A stretch of DNA of 64,000 nt, taken from NCBI GenBank assembly GCA_025357755.1, contig JANXOP010000447.1:17528-81527 (forward strand), read 5' to 3'. This document shows, one piece after another, positions 59,907 to 64,000 of the stretch. Source of the stretch: Kofleriaceae bacterium (GTDB taxonomy: Bacteria > Myxococcota_A > Polyangia > Haliangiales > Haliangiaceae). Under the pieces are notes generated by a model. That model did not search any database. It was given only the letters and a program-made list of their open reading frames with translations, and was not told the DNA's origin. A program made the position numbers and the translations under genes. Each line of letters starts with the position of its first letter. Position 1 is the first letter of the stretch.

Positions 59907-60602
59907 TTATTGCTGGGTCGGACGGCGCGGCCGCGGACCGATCGCGGCAGGCGCATCGGGTTCGGGATCGAGCAGCGGCAGCAGGTTGCAGAGCTCGCGC
60001 GCGACCTGGCGGCAGCGGTGGCGAATGAAGTCGGTCGCGTAGGGCTCGGCGAGGAGCACGACGAGCGTCGCGTCGTACCAGAACGTCATCGCATAGGCGT
60101 CGGGGTCGACGATCTCGCCATGCGAGCTGCCGGGGGTTGGGGTCGCGAGCGCGCGGCGCGCGAGGAACTCCCAGCGCGAGGATTCGACCTCGTCAGGGGC
60201 CTTGGCAGATGCGACGAGCTTGGAGCCGCGGATCACGAATGCGTTCGAGGCGCGATCGATGCTCGCGAGCGCGGTCAGGTACTTCTCGATCGTGACCATC
60301 ACGCGACCGTGCTCGGGCTCCGAGGAAGCGGGCGTGATCGCGATCTCGGGGAGGCGCGTGACCTCGTAGCGACGACGCACGGCGCGGAGCTGGCGGACGG
60401 TGCGCTCGAAGGCGGCCTCGACGTCGGTGTGGTTCGTGCGGGTGGGTAGCTCGACGCTCAGATACTCGCCACCGCCGAGCGGCATCGTGCGCGCCGGGAC
60501 GCCCGTGCGAGGCGGCGTGTCTTCGCCGAGGATCCGCGCGGAGGTCGCGCCGATCTCGGAGATCAGCTCGCGCAGGATCTCGCGCAGCTCGTCTTCGATC
60601 AT
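59907..60602 (-). CDS. Unknown cytoplasmic protein, co-translated with the Cys-rich gene upstream
   Basis: The 231-residue product begins 'MIEDELREILRELISEIGAT' and shows a mixed alpha/beta pattern; 'ASNAFVIRGSKLVASAKAP' is faintly like a roadblock/LC7 or GAF core, but I am not confident. The C-terminus is Pro/Arg-rich. Its ATG at 60602 overlaps the stop of the preceding gene by four bases (atga), so the two are coupled and probably work together. A longer frame extends upstream to 61280 but lies over the neighbour gene in a shifted frame and is rejected. Third gene of the lysC operon. Confidence 0.72.
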   Translation of the reverse strand: MIEDELREILRELISEIGATSARILGEDTPPRTGVPARTMPLGGGEYLSVELPTRTNHTDVEAAFERTVRQLRAVRRRYEVTRLPEIAITPASSEPEHGRVMVTIEKYLTALASIDRASNAFVIRGSKLVASAKAPDEVESSRWEFLARRALATPTPGSSHGEIVDPDAYAMTFWYDATLVVLLAEPYATDFIRHRCRQVARELCNLLPLLDPEPDAPAAIGPRPRRPTQQ

Positions 60603-61288
60603 CCCACGAGGCTCGTGGTGATCATCGTGGTCGGCTGCGGGTAGAACAGGTAGTTCGCGATCGAAGGCTCGCCGATGAACAGATCCTTCCAGGTGCCGCC
60701 CTTGAAGCCGGGAGGCACGTGCGCGATCTCGCCGAAATCGACGTGCAGGAGATCGTAGGCAGGCAGGATCGCGACGAGCTTCTGCATGCGCTTGAGCAGC
60801 GGCGCATCGTAGACGCCGGCACGTGGTGATTCGCGGATCACCCACTGATCGCCGGCGCGAACCGCGGAGACCGCGACCTGCTGGACCGCGGCGACGCGTG
60901 CGCGCTGGCTGATCACCACGCGGAAGTAGAGCTCCTCGACCCCGCCGTCGCCTGCCGGCCACTCTTCGGGGATGGCGACGCCATGGTCGCGGACCTGGAT
61001 GATGCAAGGCGCGCGGCCGAGCGCGAGCACGTAGATGAAGTCGCACGGCTCGTGATCGTCGCCGTGCTTGACGAACGTCGCGGCCTTGAGCTCGAGCGCG
61101 AGCTCCTCGGCCAGGGCATCGAGCTCGTCGCTCGGCATCGTCGCGTGATCTGGATCGGCGGGATCCCGAGCTTCGCCCCACGTGCGCGACGGATAGAGCT
61201 CTTCCATCACCTGCTCGACCGTCGACATCATCGCGCCCTTGCGCGAATCGCAACCGGTCTTGCCTTTGCAGTTCGTACACCCGCCCAT
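60599..61288 (-). CDS. Unknown protein with N-terminal Cys motif, second gene of the lysC operon
   Basis: A 229-residue product from ATG 61288, four bases after the lysC stop. It starts with a compact Cys motif, 'GGCTNCKGKTGCDSRKG' (three Cys in twelve residues), that could bind zinc or an iron-sulfur cluster. Then comes 'ELYPSRTWGEARDP' and a mixed alpha/beta domain with no known signature. The last base positions overlap the next gene. I do not recognise the family. The operon position next to aspartate kinase may be incidental. Confidence 0.75.
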   Translation of the reverse strand: MGGCTNCKGKTGCDSRKGAMMSTVEQVMEELYPSRTWGEARDPADPDHATMPSDELDALAEELALELKAATFVKHGDDHEPCDFIYVLALGRAPCIIQVRDHGVAIPEEWPAGDGGVEELYFRVVISQRARVAAVQQVAVSAVRAGDQWVIRESPRAGVYDAPLLKRMQKLVAILPAYDLLHVDFGEIAHVPPGFKGGTWKDLFIGEPSIANYLFYPQPTTMITTSLVG

Positions 61289-61292
61289 CGCG

Positions 61293-62537
<1,245 letters not shown>

Positions 62538-62561
62538 GGCGGGCTCGGTCTACCATGCGCC

Positions 62562-62876
62562 ATGTCCGTCGTGGTGCTCGTTTCGACGTTTCCAGGGGCT
62601 GTGAAGGCTGCCGAGGTAGGCCGAACGCTCGTCGAGGAGCGCCTTGCGGCCTGCGTGAACCTGGTACCGCGATCCGGTCGATCCATCGCTGGCAGGGCGC
62701 GTTCTGTGACGAGGCCGAGACGCTCGCGATCATCAAGACCACGCGCGAGCGGATCGAGATGATGACCGCGCGGCTCGTCGAGTTTCACCCGTACGCCCGA
62801 ATCGATCGAGCTGAATGTAGTTGGTGGCCACGCGCCATATCGGGCGTGGGTCACCGGCGAAGTCCTAGGAGAATGA
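62562..62876 (+). pseudogene. cutA: Frameshifted cutA (divalent-cation tolerance family)
   Basis: CutA homologues are trimeric proteins of about 105 residues. Here '[20 protein letters not shown]' and 'LVEERLAACVNLVP' lie in one frame, 'SIHRWQGAFCDEAETLAIIK' and 'LVEFHPY' in a second, and 'PESIELNVVGGHAPYRAWVT' to the stop in a third. So two frameshifts are needed to read the family: a one-base deletion near 62675 and a missing two (or five) bases near 62795. Either the gene is dead or the sequence has errors here. It ends where the GC content falls. Confidence 0.8.
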
Positions 62877-63431
62877 AAAAAAGTAGTTTTGGAGCCACGA
62901 ATTGCCAGCGGAGTTGTAAGGAACCGCACAACTCAGCGTCAATGAAATAAAGGTCGTGTACGGGCCTGCGGCAGTAACCTGCAGATACGTCGTTGTTCCG
63001 GTCGGACTTGTGTAACCGGGACTTGGCGTAGAACAACCGCCAGCCGTACTGCACGAGTACACGCTTGCTCCAGCGTATATGTTGCCGCTGGCATCCGCAC
63101 CAGCGATATGGCATGTGAAATTTCCGCCGCTAGTGCTGTTATAGTCGCGGTATATGACATCCCCAAATGGGGCCGCTGACAGGCTAGTCCCTGTCCATCT
63201 GATCGGACATTGAACGGCCATTCCAGACGTATTCGGAGTATTTGTGCTGTCAGAAACGCCAGCCGAAAGATATGTAATCAAAGGTCGAGTGATATTCCAT
63301 CCACCGATCTGGCAGGAGTCTCCGGATTGGTAAACGATTGTGCTGGCGTCTGACGCATGCACATCTGCCAGAGCCAGCACAATGAGCACAATGAGCACAA
63401 TGAGAACCGGAAGCGCTGAAGTGATCCGCAT
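62865..63431 (-). CDS. Secreted Cys-containing protein, paralogue 1
   Basis: A 188-residue product from ATG 63431 with a strong signal peptide ('LPVLIVLIVLIVLALADVHA') and a Ser/Thr/Gly-rich mature domain of about 165 residues. The segments 'CPIRWTG', 'VIYRDYNS', 'CHIAGADASGNIYAG', 'SCSTAGGCSTP' and 'SLTLSCAVPYNS' recur in the same order in the neighbouring gene, so the two are tandem paralogues. Six Cys suggest disulfides. Codon use and GC are far lower than in the rest of the window, suggesting recent acquisition or a different genomic compartment. An 'aaggaa' lies just before the ATG, at the end of the upstream gene. Family not recognised. Confidence 0.75.
   Translation of the reverse strand: MRITSALPVLIVLIVLIVLALADVHASDASTIVYQSGDSCQIGGWNITRPLITYLSAGVSDSTNTPNTSGMAVQCPIRWTGTSLSAAPFGDVIYRDYNSTSGGNFTCHIAGADASGNIYAGASVYSCSTAGGCSTPSPGYTSPTGTTTYLQVTAAGPYTTFISLTLSCAVPYNSAGNSWLQNYFFSFS
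63376..63402 (-). repeat. Three tandem copies of a 9-base unit in a signal peptide
   Basis: Plus-strand unit 'agcacaatg' repeated three times exactly, coding Leu-Ile-Val units in the hydrophobic core of the signal peptide. Gain or loss of one unit would change core length by three residues without a frameshift. Confidence 0.9.
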
Positions 63432-63435
63432 AAAT

Positions 63436-63440
63436 TCCTT
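63436..63440 (-). promoter_or_regulatory. Ribosome binding site of secreted paralogue 1
   Basis: Reads 'aagga' on the minus strand, four bases before the ATG at 63431, overlapping the stop codon of the upstream paralogue. It fixes the start at 63431 and links the two genes. Confidence 0.65.
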
Positions 63441-64000
63441 TAGAAGGTTGTTCTGTAGTTCATCAGGTATCCAGAAGTGGGCACATGGCAATTCAAAACG
63501 AAACTAGTCCATGTGGCTCCGCTCAACAGTGGGATGGACAAGTTAGCTGCCGAAGCAGACGTCGTGAAGGCGTTGTTCGGGCTCGTGCATCCGCCTGGAG
63601 TCGAGCACGAGAACTTCGTCACGGTCGTCCACTGGTTGCCGTATGTGTCACTTCCAACTGCGTTACAGTATGCACTGTCAGCAGCAGACGGGTCTCGGTA
63701 TATTACCGTCACACTGCTAGAAGAAGTAATTGTCTGTGTGAATGAGTTCCATGCCGCAGGACATAGTACAGTCAAGGCGTCAGTTGCCGAGAGAGTACTC
63801 ACTCCTGCTGGACTGTAAAAAGTCAAGGAGATCGGTGCGACGGAACTCGACGATGTCTTAGGGCCCGCGAATGCGTAAGTCGACCGGTCACCTGTACTGC
63901 GTGCGTGGCCTGATGACGTAGTTCCACTCACCGTGAAAGTCGTTTCTCTCGATCTGCAGTGCGCGGAACGCTTTAACGGAGACCTTCTTGCCGGTCGGAT
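63440..64000 (-). CDS. Secreted Cys-containing protein, paralogue 2 (5' end beyond the window)
   Basis: Tandem paralogue of the gene at 62865-63431. Shared order: 'CPAAWNS', 'VIYRDPSA', 'CNAVGSDTYGNQW', 'SCSTPGGCTSP' and 'FVLNCHVPTSGYLMNY'. The frame is open to the window edge; the first in-frame GTG is at 63931, but no signal peptide follows it, so the true start is probably outside. It ends eight bases before paralogue 1, on the same strand, so both are likely one transcript. GC is low as in its neighbour. Function unknown. Confidence 0.6.
   Translation of the reverse strand: MRPARRSPLKRSAHCRSRETTFTVSGTTSSGHARSTGDRSTYAFAGPKTSSSSVAPISLTFYSPAGVSTLSATDALTVLCPAAWNSFTQTITSSSSVTVIYRDPSAADSAYCNAVGSDTYGNQWTTVTKFSCSTPGGCTSPNNAFTTSASAANLSIPLLSGATWTSFVLNCHVPTSGYLMNYRTTF

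Overview
The window is GC-rich, densely packed bacterial DNA, very probably from a myxobacterium-like member of the Myxococcota (Deltaproteobacteria in the older sense). The evidence is two Hanks-type Ser/Thr kinases, a SpoIIE/PP2C phosphatase, a trypsin-like protease with a MYXO-CTERM-like C-terminal tail, a giant TPR protein, many small lipoproteins, and a codon choice dominated by G/C third positions. No rRNA, tRNA, CRISPR array or insertion sequence was found, and no gene-free stretch exceeds 300 bases. Layout from the left: a probably truncated gene of unknown function (3-749) faces the classic queA-tgt-yajC-secD-secF operon (6671 down to 750; queuosine tRNA modification plus the SecDF-YajC export complex). 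A HEAT-repeat secreted protein and a small lipoprotein follow. Then comes an 11.4 kb gene (9743-21142, minus) for a 3,799-residue protein made almost wholly of TPR-like repeats. Next are an asymmetric ABC exporter pair (21238-24986), a small lipoprotein, a hybrid histidine kinase ending in a GGDEF-like domain, a tail-anchored Ser/Thr kinase, a SET-domain protein and the secreted protease. The housekeeping stretch 31056-43582 holds asd, recQ, an rlmB-like rRNA methyltransferase with an Arg/Gly-rich repeat tail, pyrF, an LpoA-like lipoprotein, a zincin and dnaE. After a lipoprotein and a glycosyltransferase comes a signalling region, 45231-56622: a large regulator with a broken Walker A motif, then four closely packed genes with overlapping or nearly touching ends. 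These encode a SpoIIE-type phosphatase, a 1,588-residue membrane protein with two nearly identical FIST sensor domains, a Ser/Thr kinase, and a GHKL-type ATP-binding protein. A STAS-like domain joined to a zinc-ribbon-like cysteine cluster occurs twice in the FIST protein and once in the kinase. Together these look like a membrane-linked partner-switch module with an unusual architecture, and this is the best candidate here for a poorly described system. The right end carries a K+ channel with an RCK domain, a BoxD/PaaZ-like aldehyde dehydrogenase, a lysC operon with two unrecognised co-translated partners, a frameshifted cutA, and then a sharp drop in GC (from about 62.86 kb) that holds two tandem paralogous secreted Cys-containing proteins, the second running off the window. 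All functional assignments rest on motifs read by eye; no database search was run.
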